Positions 26,568 to 35,599 of a stretch of 64,000 nt of DNA are shown here, piece after piece (positions within the stretch are counted from its first letter, which is position 1; the number at the start of each line of letters is the position of its first letter). The notes beneath the pieces were generated by a model. The model was given only the letters and a program-made list of their open reading frames with translations. It did no database searches and had not been told where the DNA came from. Source of the stretch: [Scytonema hofmanni] UTEX 2349 (GTDB lineage Bacteria > Cyanobacteriota > Cyanobacteriia > Cyanobacteriales > Nostocaceae); contig NZ_KK073768.1 in the NCBI RefSeq assembly GCF_000582685.1, positions 4,340,190 through 4,404,189 of the forward strand. The letters are read 5' to 3'. Position numbers and translations under genes: made by a program.

Positions 26568-26941
26568 TACAACACCTCCGGAGCCAAAGATACGATTTTG
26601 GTAAAGTTTTTCTCGCGCAATTCCCGTGCCACTGGTCCGAAAACACGCGTACCTCTAGGATTACCATCTTTGTTGATGATTACTGCGGCGTTGTCGTCAA
26701 AGCGGATGCTCATACCGCTATCACGATTCATGGCTTTGCGGGTGCGGACAATAACCGCTTCCACTACATCAGATTTTTTTACTGCCATGTTAGGAATAGC
26801 ATCTTTAACAACGGCGATAATTTTATCACCAACACCGCCATAACGACGGTTTCCTCCGCCTCCGCCTAAAACGCGGATACACATTAATTTGCGGGCGCCG
26901 CTATTATCTGCGACATTGAGGTAGGTCTGGGATTGAATCAC
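26567..26941 (-). CDS. rplN: 50S ribosomal protein L14
   Basis: 124 aa uL14 at the 50S-30S interface. GTG 26941 is chosen because the family starts MIQxQTYLNVADNSGARKL; the reading up to 26980 adds an unsupported extension. FGPVARELRE near the C-terminus. Confidence 0.95.
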   Translation of the reverse strand: MIQSQTYLNVADNSGARKLMCIRVLGGGGGNRRYGGVGDKIIAVVKDAIPNMAVKKSDVVEAVIVRTRKAMNRDSGMSIRFDDNAAVIINKDGNPRGTRVFGPVARELREKNFTKIVSLAPEVL

Positions 26942-26983
26942 AATTTTTCTTCCTTGTGAGGTTGGAGCGAAAACTAACAACTA

Positions 26984-27235
26984 TTACGTTGTAGCTTTAG
27001 TGTTGAGGATTTCTGTGACTTGCCAGCGCTTGGTTTTGCTCAGGGGTCGAGTTTCCTGAATCCGAACGCGATCGCCCACTTTACATTTGTTTTCTTCGTC
27101 GTGGACTTTATAGCGCTGGGTATTCACTACAATCTTGCCGTACTTGGGGTGAGGAGCGCGGTTTTCAATGGCGACTACCACCGTTTTCTGCATTTTGTCG
27201 CTCACTACCAAACCAACTCTTTCTTTGACTGCCAT
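26984..27235 (-). CDS. rpsQ: 30S ribosomal protein S17
   Basis: 83 aa uS17, OB-fold. ERVGLVVSDKMQKTVVVAI, HPKYGKIV, and GDRVRIQETRPLSKTKRW. Confidence 0.97.
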   Translation of the reverse strand: MAVKERVGLVVSDKMQKTVVVAIENRAPHPKYGKIVVNTQRYKVHDEENKCKVGDRVRIQETRPLSKTKRWQVTEILNTKATT

Positions 27236-27241
27236 AATCTC

Positions 27242-27469
27242 CTACTTTTCTTCTTTAACCAATTCAGTTGCTTGTTGTTTGCGCTCTGTTTCTACTGTCA
27301 GCAACTGGGCTAAACGGTGTCGAGCATGTTTGAATTGATGGGGTTTTTCTAATTGTCTGGTTGCTTTTTGCAAACGCAATTGAAATAGTTGCTTTTTCAC
27401 AGCAAGAATTTCATCAGACAATTTTTCGTCACTTAATTCTCTTGCTTCTGAAACTTTAGGCAGAGGCAT
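27242..27469 (-). CDS. rpmC: 50S ribosomal protein L29
   Basis: 75 aa uL29, helical protein at the tunnel exit. LSDEILAVKKQLFQLRLQKA is the family signature. Tight spacing (3 bases after rplP, 6 before rpsQ). Confidence 0.94.
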   Translation of the reverse strand: MPLPKVSEARELSDEKLSDEILAVKKQLFQLRLQKATRQLEKPHQFKHARHRLAQLLTVETERKQQATELVKEEK

Positions 27470-27472
27470 GAT

Positions 27473-27898
27473 TTACTCCTGCGGCTCCGATTCGGAGCGT
27501 GTAATGAACTTAGTTTTAATTGGTAACTTAAAAGCTGCCAAGCGCATTGCCTCGCGAGCGATTTCTTCAGTAACGCCAGCAATTTCAAATAAAATCCGTC
27601 CTGGCTTGACGACTGCTACCCAAAATTCCGGTGAACCTTTACCGGAACCCATCCGGGTTTCTGCGGGACGCATGGTTACAGGTTTGTCTGGGAAAATACG
27701 AATCCAGATTTTACCACCCCGGCGGATATAACGAGTCATTGCTCGACGCGAAGCCTCTATTTGCCGGGAAGTGATCCAAGCTGGTTCTTGTGCTTGGAGG
27801 GCAAAATCGCCAAAATTCAGGCTGCTACCACGGGTAGCTACACCGCTCATCCGTCCGCGTTGTTGTTTGCGGAATTTAGTTCTTCTAGGACTTAACAT
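27473..27898 (-). CDS. rplP: 50S ribosomal protein L16
   Basis: 141 aa uL16 that helps place A-site tRNA. ATG 27898 (MLSPRRTKFRKQQRGRM) is right; the upstream extension to 27937 (MPIAHCPLPIAQ) is a translated STRR. Confidence 0.96.
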   Translation of the reverse strand: MLSPRRTKFRKQQRGRMSGVATRGSSLNFGDFALQAQEPAWITSRQIEASRRAMTRYIRRGGKIWIRIFPDKPVTMRPAETRMGSGKGSPEFWVAVVKPGRILFEIAGVTEEIAREAMRLAAFKLPIKTKFITRSESEPQE

Positions 27899-27899
27899 G

Positions 27900-27966
27900 A
27901 TTTGGGCAATGGGCAATGGGCAATGGGCAATGGGCAATGGGCAATGGGTAATGGGTAATGGGCAAT
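27900..27966. repeat. CAATGGG heptamer array between rpsC and rplP
   Basis: About nine contiguous 7-bp units (GGGCAAT, some GGGTAAT). No unique spacers, so not CRISPR. Confidence 0.92.
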
Positions 27967-28082
27967 GGAAATTTAGAATTAGTTATGATAAATTCTTTCC
28001 GTGCCCCATGCCCCATGACGGCAGGTGCTACAACGGAGGGAACCTCCGCAACGCACTGCCTCCCCCATGCCCCATTCCCGCT

Positions 28083-28838
28083 TTATCCTTCATTTGAACG
28101 ATCTTCAAATTGTTGGCGACGACGTTGTTGTTGACGACGACGAGGTTCGCGATCGCGTGTTGTTGGTTGTGCTGGAGTTTCTTCCTGTCCGGGAATAATT
28201 TCTCCTTTAAACACCCACACTTTGATACCGAGAATGCCGTAAATGGTTTTTGCGGTACAGCAAGAGTAGTCAATATCAGCCCGTAAGGTATGTAGAGGTA
28301 CTCTACCTTCACGAGTCCACTCTGTCCGGGCAATTTCTGCACCGTTGAGCCGACCACCAACTTGAATTTTAATGCCTTGCACACCAGCGCGTTGAGCACG
28401 TTGGATGGATTGACGCACTACCCGACGGAAGGAAACGCGGCGTTCCAATTGTTGAGCGATGTATTCGGCAATCAAATAAGCATCGGCATCAACTCGTTGT
28501 ACTTCAACTACGTTAATGCGAATTTGCCGATTGCCGCCTAACAAATCTTGCAGTCCGGTACGCAATGCTTCAATACCTTGTCCACCTCGACCTACAACTA
28601 CACCCGGTCGAGCCGTGCGTACTTCTAAGTCGATTTGGTCTGCTTTGCGCTCAATTCGCACTTCCGAGATGCCGGCGTTGTTTTGAGCGTATCTACCCAG
28701 CTTTTGTTCTATGTAGTTACGGAGTTTGTAGTCTTCTTGAAGAAGTTCTGGATAACGGTCAGGAACGGCAAACCAACGTGATTGGTGTTCTTGAGTAATA
28801 CCCAGTCGAAAACCGACTGGATGAATTTTTTGTCCCAC
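28083..28838 (-). CDS. rpsC: 30S ribosomal protein S3
   Basis: 251 aa uS3, GTG start. KH-type RNA-binding domain (VVGRGGQGIEALRTGL) and mRNA-entry residues in the C-terminal domain (GRLNGAEIARTEWTREGRVPLHTLRADIDY, broken as GRLNGAEIARTEW and GRVPLHTLRADI). Basic Gln/Arg-rich tail beyond the core is typical of cyanobacteria. Confidence 0.97.
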   Translation of the reverse strand: MGQKIHPVGFRLGITQEHQSRWFAVPDRYPELLQEDYKLRNYIEQKLGRYAQNNAGISEVRIERKADQIDLEVRTARPGVVVGRGGQGIEALRTGLQDLLGGNRQIRINVVEVQRVDADAYLIAEYIAQQLERRVSFRRVVRQSIQRAQRAGVQGIKIQVGGRLNGAEIARTEWTREGRVPLHTLRADIDYSCCTAKTIYGILGIKVWVFKGEIIPGQEETPAQPTTRDREPRRRQQQRRRQQFEDRSNEG

Positions 28839-28891
28839 AAATAGTTCCTCTAAAATTTCTGACTTTACGCAATTTTTTTACCGAGAGAAGC

Positions 28892-29251
28892 TTATTCTTC
28901 AGCCGCACCAGTTGCAACTGCTACTGTGATGTGACATGTCGGTTTGCGAATTTGGTAAGCTCGACCTTGCGCTCTTGGTTGGAACCGTTTTAGGACTGGA
29001 CCTTGATCGGCGTATGCTTGAGTAATCACTAATTGAGCGCGATCTAACCCATCGTTATGCTCGGCATTCGCTGCCGCGCTTCTAATTAGCTTTAATACTG
29101 GTTCGCAAGCACGATAGGGCATGAATTCCAGGATAATTAGCGCTTCTCGATAGGATCTACCGCGAATTTGATCGAGTACGCGACGCACTTTAAAGGGAGA
29201 CATGCGTACAAAACGGGCGATCGCTTTTACTTCTTTAGTATCAGTTGCCAT
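28892..29251 (-). CDS. rplV: 50S ribosomal protein L22
   Basis: 119 aa uL22 lining the exit tunnel. ARFVRMSPFKVRRVLDQIRG, and the beta-hairpin region LKRFQPRAQGRAYQIRKPTC. Adjacent to rpsC. Confidence 0.97.
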   Translation of the reverse strand: MATDTKEVKAIARFVRMSPFKVRRVLDQIRGRSYREALIILEFMPYRACEPVLKLIRSAAANAEHNDGLDRAQLVITQAYADQGPVLKRFQPRAQGRAYQIRKPTCHITVAVATGAAEE

Positions 29252-29265
29252 AAGTTTCTCCTTTT

Positions 29266-29400
29266 TTGTTAATTGATAGTTGTTAATTGATAGTTGTTAA
29301 TTGATAGTTGTTAATTGATAGTTGTTAATTGTTTTATGATCTACTAACCACTATCTACTAACCACTAGCCGCTAACCACTAGCCACTAACCACTAACCAA
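29266..29400. repeat. Palindromic STRR spacer between rpsS and rplV
   Basis: Four TTAATTGATAGTTG units followed by CCACTAACCACTAGCC-type units that are approximately complementary. Confidence 0.8.
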
Positions 29401-29405
29401 TAACT

Positions 29406-29684
29406 CTATCTCCCTGCTTTTTTATCACTTTTTCCATGACCCCTGTATGTGCGCGTCGGGGCAAATTCACCTAATTTGTGTCCTACCATTTGCTCATTCA
29501 CAAAAACTGGTACGTGTTGGCGTCCGTTGTGAACAGCGATGGTATGTCCTACCATTAGGGGCAAAATTGTTGAAGCTCTCGACCAAGTTTTAATAACTTC
29601 TTTTCTGTTGATTGCGTCGAGCTTTTCAATTTTCTTGAGTAAATGATCCGCAACGAAGGGACCTTTTTTTAGAGAACGACCCAT
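29406..29684 (-). CDS. rpsS: 30S ribosomal protein S19
   Basis: 92 aa uS19 of the 30S head. MGRSLKKGPFVADHLL start, GHTIAVHNGRQHVPVFVNE and GHKLGEFAPTRTYRGHGK. Confidence 0.98.
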   Translation of the reverse strand: MGRSLKKGPFVADHLLKKIEKLDAINRKEVIKTWSRASTILPLMVGHTIAVHNGRQHVPVFVNEQMVGHKLGEFAPTRTYRGHGKSDKKAGR

Positions 29685-29831
29685 AATTTGTTAGTTGTTA
29701 GTTGTTAGTTGTTAGTTGTTGGTGGTTAGTTGTTTACTACTAACAACTAACCATTAACCCTTCGGGTTCGCCAGTTGCTTCAAGTCGGCAGAGCCGCCCA
29801 ACGCACTGGCTCACCACTAACCATTTACTTT

Positions 29832-30695
29832 TTAAGACTCGCGTCCGCCGCGTCCGCGTTTAGAAGACTTACGACGACGACGTACAATAAATTTGCTGCT
29901 TGGTTTCTTACGCTTGCGTGTCTTCATACCCAAGGTAGGTTTACCCCAAGGTGTCACAGGACCGGATCTACCAATGGGAGCGCGACCTTCACCACCACCA
30001 TGTGGGTGATCCACTGGGTTCATGACGCTACCTCTGACCTTAGGACGGCGACCTTTCCAGCGATTTCTTCCTGCTTTACCTGCACTGAGGTTTCTCGCGT
30101 CGGTGTTCCCAACTTGTCCGATGGTGGCGTAGCATTCGCGCCGAATCAGTCGGACTTCGCCAGAAGGCAGTTTGATGGTAACGTAATTTCCTTCTTTCGC
30201 CACAACTTGCGCGGTAGCACCGGCGGAACGAACGATTTGACCGCCTTTTCCTGGGGTCAATTCTACGTTGTGAACGCTAGTACCCAAGGGAATATTCGAC
30301 AAAGGTAAGGCGTTACCATCTTCAAAGGGCGCATCAGGTCCAGCAATAACTGTTGTCCCGACTTTCAAGCCGTTGGGATGAAGAATATAGCGTTTTTCGC
30401 CATCTTGGTAAAATAAAAGGGCGATCCGGGCGTTGCGGTTTGGATCGTATTCAATCGCTTCTACTTTCGCGGGAATATTCCGTTTATCGCGTTTAAAGTC
30501 GATAATCCGGTAAAGTTGTTTATGTCCGCCACCGCGCCGACGACTAGTAATCCGCCCTTGGTTATTTCTACCTTTAGGACGATGCTTGTTTGTCGTTAAA
30601 GACTTTTCCGGCTCGGTTTTGGTAATTTCCGCAAAGTCGGAGATAGTAACTTGGCGAGTACTGGGGGTATAAGGGCGATAAGAACGAGTACCCAT
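29832..30695 (-). CDS. rplB: 50S ribosomal protein L2
   Basis: 287 aa uL2, needed for subunit joining and peptidyl transfer. GRNNQGRITSRRRGGGHKQ, and the conserved His loop VMNPVDHPHGGGEGR. Ends in an Arg/Lys-rich tail. Confidence 0.98.
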   Translation of the reverse strand: MGTRSYRPYTPSTRQVTISDFAEITKTEPEKSLTTNKHRPKGRNNQGRITSRRRGGGHKQLYRIIDFKRDKRNIPAKVEAIEYDPNRNARIALLFYQDGEKRYILHPNGLKVGTTVIAGPDAPFEDGNALPLSNIPLGTSVHNVELTPGKGGQIVRSAGATAQVVAKEGNYVTIKLPSGEVRLIRRECYATIGQVGNTDARNLSAGKAGRNRWKGRRPKVRGSVMNPVDHPHGGGEGRAPIGRSGPVTPWGKPTLGMKTRKRKKPSSKFIVRRRRKSSKRGRGGRES

Positions 30696-30702
30696 AATTA
30701 GA

Positions 30703-30766
30703 GTTGTTAGTTGTTAGTAGTTAGTAGTTAGTAGTTAGTAGTTAGTTCTACTAACTACTAACTAAT
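30703..30766. repeat. Palindromic STRR spacer between rplW and rplB
   Basis: GTTAGTA units then TACTAAC units; the two halves are closely complementary, giving a long hairpin in the mRNA. Confidence 0.85.
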
Positions 30767-31080
30767 TACACGTCTGGGAATAGAACTTGTCTAATCTTGT
30801 CTTCGTCCCCAGGTGCCACTGTGACAATGGCTTTCTTGTATTGGGGTTTGTAACCAAGAAATTTACCAACGCGCCGCTTTTTGCGAGGAGGTCTTGAGGT
30901 ATTCACTTTAACAACCTTGACATCAAACAAGGTTTCAATTGCGGCTTTGATTTCTGGCTTGGTTGCTTTAGGAATTACTTCAAAAGTGTATTTATTCTGC
31001 TCCATTGCAATGGTCGCTTTCTCGGTGACAATTGGGCGACGCACTAAATCGGGCAAATAACGGGGGTCAAAGTTAGGCAC
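30766..31080 (-). CDS. rplW: 50S ribosomal protein L23
   Basis: 104 aa uL23 at the tunnel exit, docking site for SRP and trigger factor. GTG start overlapping rplD by 8 bases. RRPIVTEKATIAMEQNKYTF and VNTSRPPRKKRRVGKFLGYK. Confidence 0.96.
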   Translation of the reverse strand: MPNFDPRYLPDLVRRPIVTEKATIAMEQNKYTFEVIPKATKPEIKAAIETLFDVKVVKVNTSRPPRKKRRVGKFLGYKPQYKKAIVTVAPGDEDKIRQVLFPDV

Positions 31081-31708
31081 TGTAGACCTCCTGAATTTTT
31101 TCTAAGGCTGCTGCTGTAATAACAATTTTGTCAGCCCGCAGCAAGTCGTAAACGTTTAGTTGGTTAGCGGCAATTAACTTTAATTTTTCGATGTTGCGAG
31201 CTGAGAGATAAACGTTTTCGGTGCGATCGGACAAAATTAAAAGTGTATTGCTTTCTGGTTGTGAACCCCAACGGGCGATCGCTTGTACCAATTCTTTGGT
31301 TTTCGGGCGTTGAAACTCGTTGCTAAATTCTTCCACTACAATCAAATCGTCAATGCGACTAGCAAATGCTGTCCGCAATGCTAAACGCCGCTCTTTACGG
31401 TTCATCTTCAGGTCATAATCTCTGGGCTTTGGTCCAAAGATCACACCACCACCACGCCACAGGGGTGAACGAATTGATCCGGCACGCGCTCTTCCTGTAC
31501 CTTTTTGCCGCCACGGTTTGCGACCACCACCTCTAACTTCTGCACGGGTCTTTGTACTGGCAGTTCCCTGGCGAGCATTGGTCATTTGTCTCACTAAGGC
31601 TCTATGCACAATATGAGACGCCGTTGTTTCTTTGGCAACTCGCAAATCGAAGCTTTTCTCTCCGACTTGTTCTCCTTGCCAATTTTTAACTACACACTCA
31701 AATGTCAT
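31073..31708 (-). CDS. rplD: 50S ribosomal protein L4
   Basis: 211 aa uL4, tunnel-constriction protein and, in E. coli, a repressor of its own operon. GTASTKTRAEVRGGGRKPW, QKGTGRARAGSIRSPLWRGG and FGPKPRDY. Confidence 0.97.
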   Translation of the reverse strand: MTFECVVKNWQGEQVGEKSFDLRVAKETTASHIVHRALVRQMTNARQGTASTKTRAEVRGGGRKPWRQKGTGRARAGSIRSPLWRGGGVIFGPKPRDYDLKMNRKERRLALRTAFASRIDDLIVVEEFSNEFQRPKTKELVQAIARWGSQPESNTLLILSDRTENVYLSARNIEKLKLIAANQLNVYDLLRADKIVITAAALEKIQEVYSA

Positions 31709-31723
31709 TTTTTTGTCCTTTGT

Positions 31724-31861
31724 TCTTTGTTAGTTGTTAGTTGTTATTTATTGGGCAATGGGCATTGGGCGTTGGGCAATGGGCATTGGTAATAATTCTT
31801 TCCCCTTTCCCACGAGTCCCTTTCCCCCTCTTCAAATTCCCACTAACCACTAACCACTAAC
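31724..31861. repeat. STRR spacer between rplC and rplD
   Basis: GTTAGTT units and GGGCATT/GGGCAATG units, followed by CCACTAA units near the rplC end. No coding signal. Confidence 0.75.
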
Positions 31862-32496
31862 TACTTACCAACTTTATTGGTTGGAATAATACTTATCAAT
31901 GCTCCGGGTTTACCAGGAATAGCTCCCTTAATTAGCAATAAGTTACGTTCTAGGTCTACTCGCACTACAGTCAGCTTGCGAATTGTGATGCGCTTCCCAC
32001 CCAAACGTCCTGCCATCCGCTTACCTGGATAGACACGACCGGGTGTTGTACCCGCACCAATCGAACCGGGTGCTCTATGGTTTTTTGAACCGTGTGACAT
32101 GGGTCCACGACCAAAGTTGTTTCGTTTCTGGTTCCCTGCGAAACCGCGACCGATACTTTTACCGCTTATATCTACAATTTGACCTGCACTAAAAATATCT
32201 GCCGTAATTTGTTGACCTAAAGAATACTCACTAGCGTTCTCAATGTGATATTCCCGTAAGTGACGCAATGCTGGAGCCTCTGATTTTGCCAGATGTCCCA
32301 GTAAAGGCTTGTTTAAAGCCTTTGGCTTCACTTCACGATAGCCAACTTGAATGGCAGAGTAACCGTCGGTCTGTTTTGTTTTTACTTGTGTTACTGTGCA
32401 TGGTCCCGCTTGGACGATAGTGATAGGAATGGATACTCCTGCTTCGTCAAAGATTTGGGTCATGCCCAGTTTGGTGCCGAGAATGCCTACAGACAC
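31861..32496 (-). CDS. rplC: 50S ribosomal protein L3
   Basis: 211 aa uL3, early-assembly protein near the peptidyl-transferase centre. GTG start (MSVGILGTKLGMTQIFDE). NFGRGPMSHGSKNHRAPGSIGAGTTPGR is the signature region (written in parts: RGPMSHGSKNHRAPGS, GAGTTPGRVYPGK). First gene of this cluster; rpsJ is not upstream. Confidence 0.97.
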   Translation of the reverse strand: MSVGILGTKLGMTQIFDEAGVSIPITIVQAGPCTVTQVKTKQTDGYSAIQVGYREVKPKALNKPLLGHLAKSEAPALRHLREYHIENASEYSLGQQITADIFSAGQIVDISGKSIGRGFAGNQKRNNFGRGPMSHGSKNHRAPGSIGAGTTPGRVYPGKRMAGRLGGKRITIRKLTVVRVDLERNLLLIKGAIPGKPGALISIIPTNKVGK

Positions 32497-33532
32497 AGTT
32501 ACTGGCTCTCCTTATCTACTTACTTTTAAAATCGGATTCATCAAACACTCGTTTCAATGCCCAAACTAGGGCATTTCGCAGCAAGCGGACGCTTCTGGCT
32601 GCAACAAGGGTATCCTTCTAGGGTTGCTGAATCCGTTTATTTTCACTCTTTGCAGCTAAAATCATCTTCCCGATTGGAAATCTTCAGTGAGTGAAATTAA
32701 CTTTGCGCTTACTTTATAGCTTTGCGCTTTGTGCAGCAATGCTTCGTCCCTTAAGCGATCGCTATGGCACTTTCTGGCGGACACTGCTTTTGACGAAGAA
32801 ATGAAAACGACTTGCGTCACACTTCATGTGTCCGTGTTGCAGTGGGACTTAAGCATACAATCGCTGCTCAGTATCCCTTGACTGAGACTGATGCAATGTC
32901 ATCAAACCATGATGAATGCTCAGTTTTTACTTCACTAAAAACATCAAGCGATCGCTTAATGTTTTGCCTAGTTTCAAGAGAGACGCATGAGTGAATGCGC
33001 TTTTTTCCTTAGGTTGTGCTTTGGGTTTTATTCCAATGCTCCTAAGTTTACTCAAGGCTCTATTAGTTTATCAGCTTCTTACCCATCCGAGCGATTATAT
33101 CACATTTTGGATTTAATTATCAACCTTAAATGCTAAAACTAGCTAGGAATCTAATTAGAAGGTAAACTAATTTTATATTTTGCTCACAATCTAATAATAT
33201 AGATCATCTATTTACGTTTGTCTATAATTTTTCGTTTTTCACCGACACCCTGAAGGGTGCGGCTATACAAACGAAGCCCACCTTCGTGGGCTAAGAGTTA
33301 TATATACACGAAGGTGGGCTTTGTACGCACAACGCTCCAGGCTAAAGTCAACAGAGCTAATCAGGTCTGAAAACTCTTGGTGAATGACTAAATATTAAGA
33401 AAACCTATATTATATTCAGCTTAAGTAATAAGAGCGGGTGGAGCTAATCTAACTTATAAGTTTGTTATCTAACTAAATATATCGATTAACAGTGAATAAT
33501 AGAGATATATAAGTGGGATAATACGAAAATCT
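32497..33532. other. 1-kb intergenic region between rplC and ndhN
   Basis: Divergent promoter region for the ribosomal cluster and ndhN. It contains a small inverted repeat at about 32558-32572 (GCCC...GGGC), HIP1 sites near 32756 and 32949, and a reversed two-stem element at 33245-33293 with a half copy at 33307-33350. No ORF in it is convincing. Promoter boxes could not be assigned. Confidence 0.6.
33245..33293 (-). repeat. Two-stem dispersed element (copy 2, reverse orientation)
   Basis: Read on the minus strand: stem AGCCCAC/GTGGGCT, linker TCGTTTGTATAGCCGC (degenerate form of TTTGTTCGTGTAGCCGC), stem ACCCT/AGGGT. A further half copy (CGAAGGTGGGCTTTGTACGC) lies at 33309-33328. Confidence 0.75.
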
Positions 33533-34012
33533 ATGGCACTAATAACCACTGGCAAACCTTTCATTCGCGACCTGGAAAAATTTGGCACTCTTGGGGTGTA
33601 CGCACCTCTGGAAGGGGGTTTTGAAGGTCGGTATCAACGCCGACTGCGTGCGGCTGGTTATGTCACTTTGCACATTACCGCAAGAGGACTGGGCGATTTA
33701 GCTGCTTATTTGACGGGAGTTCATGGAATCAGACCTCCTCACCTGGGTAAAAAAACTACCCCTAATGGTGCAGCAGTCGGCTTTGTCTACTATGTACCAC
33801 CGATTATCAATTATCAGCTAGAACATCTACCACCAAAGTCAAAGGGTCTAGTGTTGTGGATTATTGAAGGGCATATTCTTTCCAATCAGGAAGTTGAATA
33901 TTTAGCGTCTTTGCCTAGTATAGATCCACGAGTAAAAGTAGTTCTCGAAAGAGGAGGCGATCGCTTCTTCCGTTGGACACCTCTGGAGAAAACACTTTTA
34001 GTTGCTAGTTAA
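33533..34012 (+). CDS. ndhN: NAD(P)H-quinone oxidoreductase subunit N
   Basis: 159 aa NdhN, a peripheral subunit of photosynthetic NDH-1, which takes electrons from ferredoxin for cyclic flow and respiration at the thylakoid. Near identical wording to the family: VYAPLEGGFEGRYQRRLRAA, HITARGLGDLAAYLTGVHG, YYVPPIINYQLEHLPPKSKG. Full length. Confidence 0.97.
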   Translation: MALITTGKPFIRDLEKFGTLGVYAPLEGGFEGRYQRRLRAAGYVTLHITARGLGDLAAYLTGVHGIRPPHLGKKTTPNGAAVGFVYYVPPIINYQLEHLPPKSKGLVLWIIEGHILSNQEVEYLASLPSIDPRVKVVLERGGDRFFRWTPLEKTLLVAS

Positions 34013-34065
34013 CAGTTAAGAGTCAACAGTCAATAGTCAACAGTCCAATAACTAATGACTTTTGA

Positions 34066-34551
34066 CTATGGACTTTTGACTCCTAACTCTTTGAGCATTT
34101 CTATGGTACTGATGCGAAAACCGCAGGATGCAAATAATCGTCGTGCTGCTTCGTTGACAGCTGTGGTATCAAGCCGAATTTGCTGAATTTCCATTTCTTG
34201 GAAGCGTTCGACACACAACATGACCATTTTTTGCGCTACTCGGTTTTGCCGATATTCTGGTTCAACCCAGATATCGTGAATAAAAGCATATTCCTGTAAA
34301 CGGTAAATGGGAATTTCTCGCTCAACTGTCGCTACTAGAAACCCCCCCAATTTACCTTCATCTTCGGCTACTAGGAAGACATTGCGATCGCTACTATTCG
34401 CTAACCGCGTCAACCATTTTTCATAACGCTGTTCTGGATAAGGTAAAAATCCATATTTGGCTGTATCCCAATTTTCGTGCAATTCACAAATTTTAGCAAC
34501 CATTGGTAAAACTTTGGGTACATCGTCTGATGTGGCACTGCGAATTAGCAT
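34066..34551 (-). CDS. GNAT family N-acetyltransferase
   Basis: 161 aa from ATG 34551 (MLIRSATSDDVPKVLPM); the longer reading overlaps the upstream permease gene. Acetyl-CoA-dependent transferase fold with motif A as DIWVEPEYRQNRVAQKMV (the usual R/Q-x-x-G-x-G/A is RQNRVA, lacking the first glycine) and the C-terminal NEAARRLFASCGF. Substrate unknown. Convergent with ndhN across an STRR. Confidence 0.85.
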   Translation of the reverse strand: MLIRSATSDDVPKVLPMVAKICELHENWDTAKYGFLPYPEQRYEKWLTRLANSSDRNVFLVAEDEGKLGGFLVATVEREIPIYRLQEYAFIHDIWVEPEYRQNRVAQKMVMLCVERFQEMEIQQIRLDTTAVNEAARRLFASCGFRISTIEMLKELGVKSP

Positions 34552-34577
34552 TTTGGATAATTGGCTTTTTGCAAATG

Positions 34578-35426
34578 TTAATCTTGTTGGTGGGCAAAAA
34601 TGTAAGCACCCCACAGAGAAAGAGCGATCGCCATCACTAACAAAATCGGTATGCTGTACCAAGGAAACTGGGACAATGGCAAATAAGCAGCTGCACGCAG
34701 TCCTAAGGTGGCATAAGTAAGGGGTAACAAATAAACTACAACTTTTAAAGCTGCGGGTAATGTATTTGGGTCAAAGAAAGTTCCTCCGAGAAAGGACATG
34801 GGGATGATGATAAAGTTGTTGTAGAGTCCGACAGCTTCAAGCGATCGCACAGTTAACCCGACAATTACCCCCAAGCCAGAAAAAACGGCACAACTCAGCA
34901 CTAACAATAACAAAAACAACGGGTGCAGAAAACGCCAGTTACCAGTAAACAGTAGCGCTACCAAAATTACACCCAGCGAAGTCAACAACCCCCGCATTAC
35001 TCCCGCTAGCATTTTACCAATATGCAAAGCTAAAGGATGCACAGGGACAAGCAACAATTCCTCAAAGCTTTTGGTAAACAGTCTCTCACCACAAATCGAA
35101 AACGTCGTCCCCACAAAACTGACTGTCATCGACGACAGCGCCACCATCCCTGGCAAAATGAATTCTAAGTAGCTCTTATAATCACCACTAATTCCTACCC
35201 CTGGTTTAATTGAACCTCCCAAACCAAAGCCAAAAGCGAGAATGTATACCAGTGGAGAGATTAAGCCTGATGTAGCTAGTTGTGGAATTCTGACACGTAA
35301 ATCCAGCCATTCACCCCAAAAAATAGTCAGACTATCAGCTATAAAGATTTGAATTTGTGAGGTTTTGAAGCTTTTGCTTAAGAGTCGCGGTCTTGTAGAT
35401 GTCACTTTTTTTAAGTTATGTATCAA
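34578..35426 (-). CDS. ABC-2 type transporter permease
   Basis: 282 aa; TTG 35426 is the only plausible start seen, so the N-terminus is uncertain. Six hydrophobic segments in the ABC-2 (DrrB/NodJ-like) pattern, with ASGLISPLVYILAFGFGLGG, a long cytoplasmic loop (SFEELLLVPVHPLALHIGKML) and FLGGTFFDPNTLPAAL before the last helices. It would form an export channel with an ATPase encoded elsewhere; none adjoins. Substrate unknown. Confidence 0.85.
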   Translation of the reverse strand: MIHNLKKVTSTRPRLLSKSFKTSQIQIFIADSLTIFWGEWLDLRVRIPQLATSGLISPLVYILAFGFGLGGSIKPGVGISGDYKSYLEFILPGMVALSSMTVSFVGTTFSICGERLFTKSFEELLLVPVHPLALHIGKMLAGVMRGLLTSLGVILVALLFTGNWRFLHPLFLLLLVLSCAVFSGLGVIVGLTVRSLEAVGLYNNFIIIPMSFLGGTFFDPNTLPAALKVVVYLLPLTYATLGLRAAAYLPLSQFPWYSIPILLVMAIALSLWGAYIFAHQQD

Positions 35427-35599
35427 TTTTTTCTTAATTAATATTTTATATTTTTTGATGGTTTAACTATCCAAAGTATTAAAAGTCCAGATGGGGGGGA
35501 CGAGGACTGTTGAAAAAAAATTAGATCGTTCCGCTCCGCTACACTTTATAAGGGTAAAGAAAAGAAGGGTAGAGGGGAAAAGAACTAAAGTATAAAGGG

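Noticed and set aside
27899..27937. N-terminal extension of L16 (MPIAHCPLPIAQ)
   Set aside because: Translated STRR; the family start MLSPRRTKF is at 27898.
27900..27966. CRISPR-like regular array (also 2672-2745, 38797-39000, 40494-40800)
   Set aside because: Units are contiguous with no unique spacers, and no cas genes occur in the window.
32812..32994. 60-codon frame in the rplC-ndhN spacer
   Set aside because: No ribosome site, no family resemblance, composition like the surrounding noncoding DNA.
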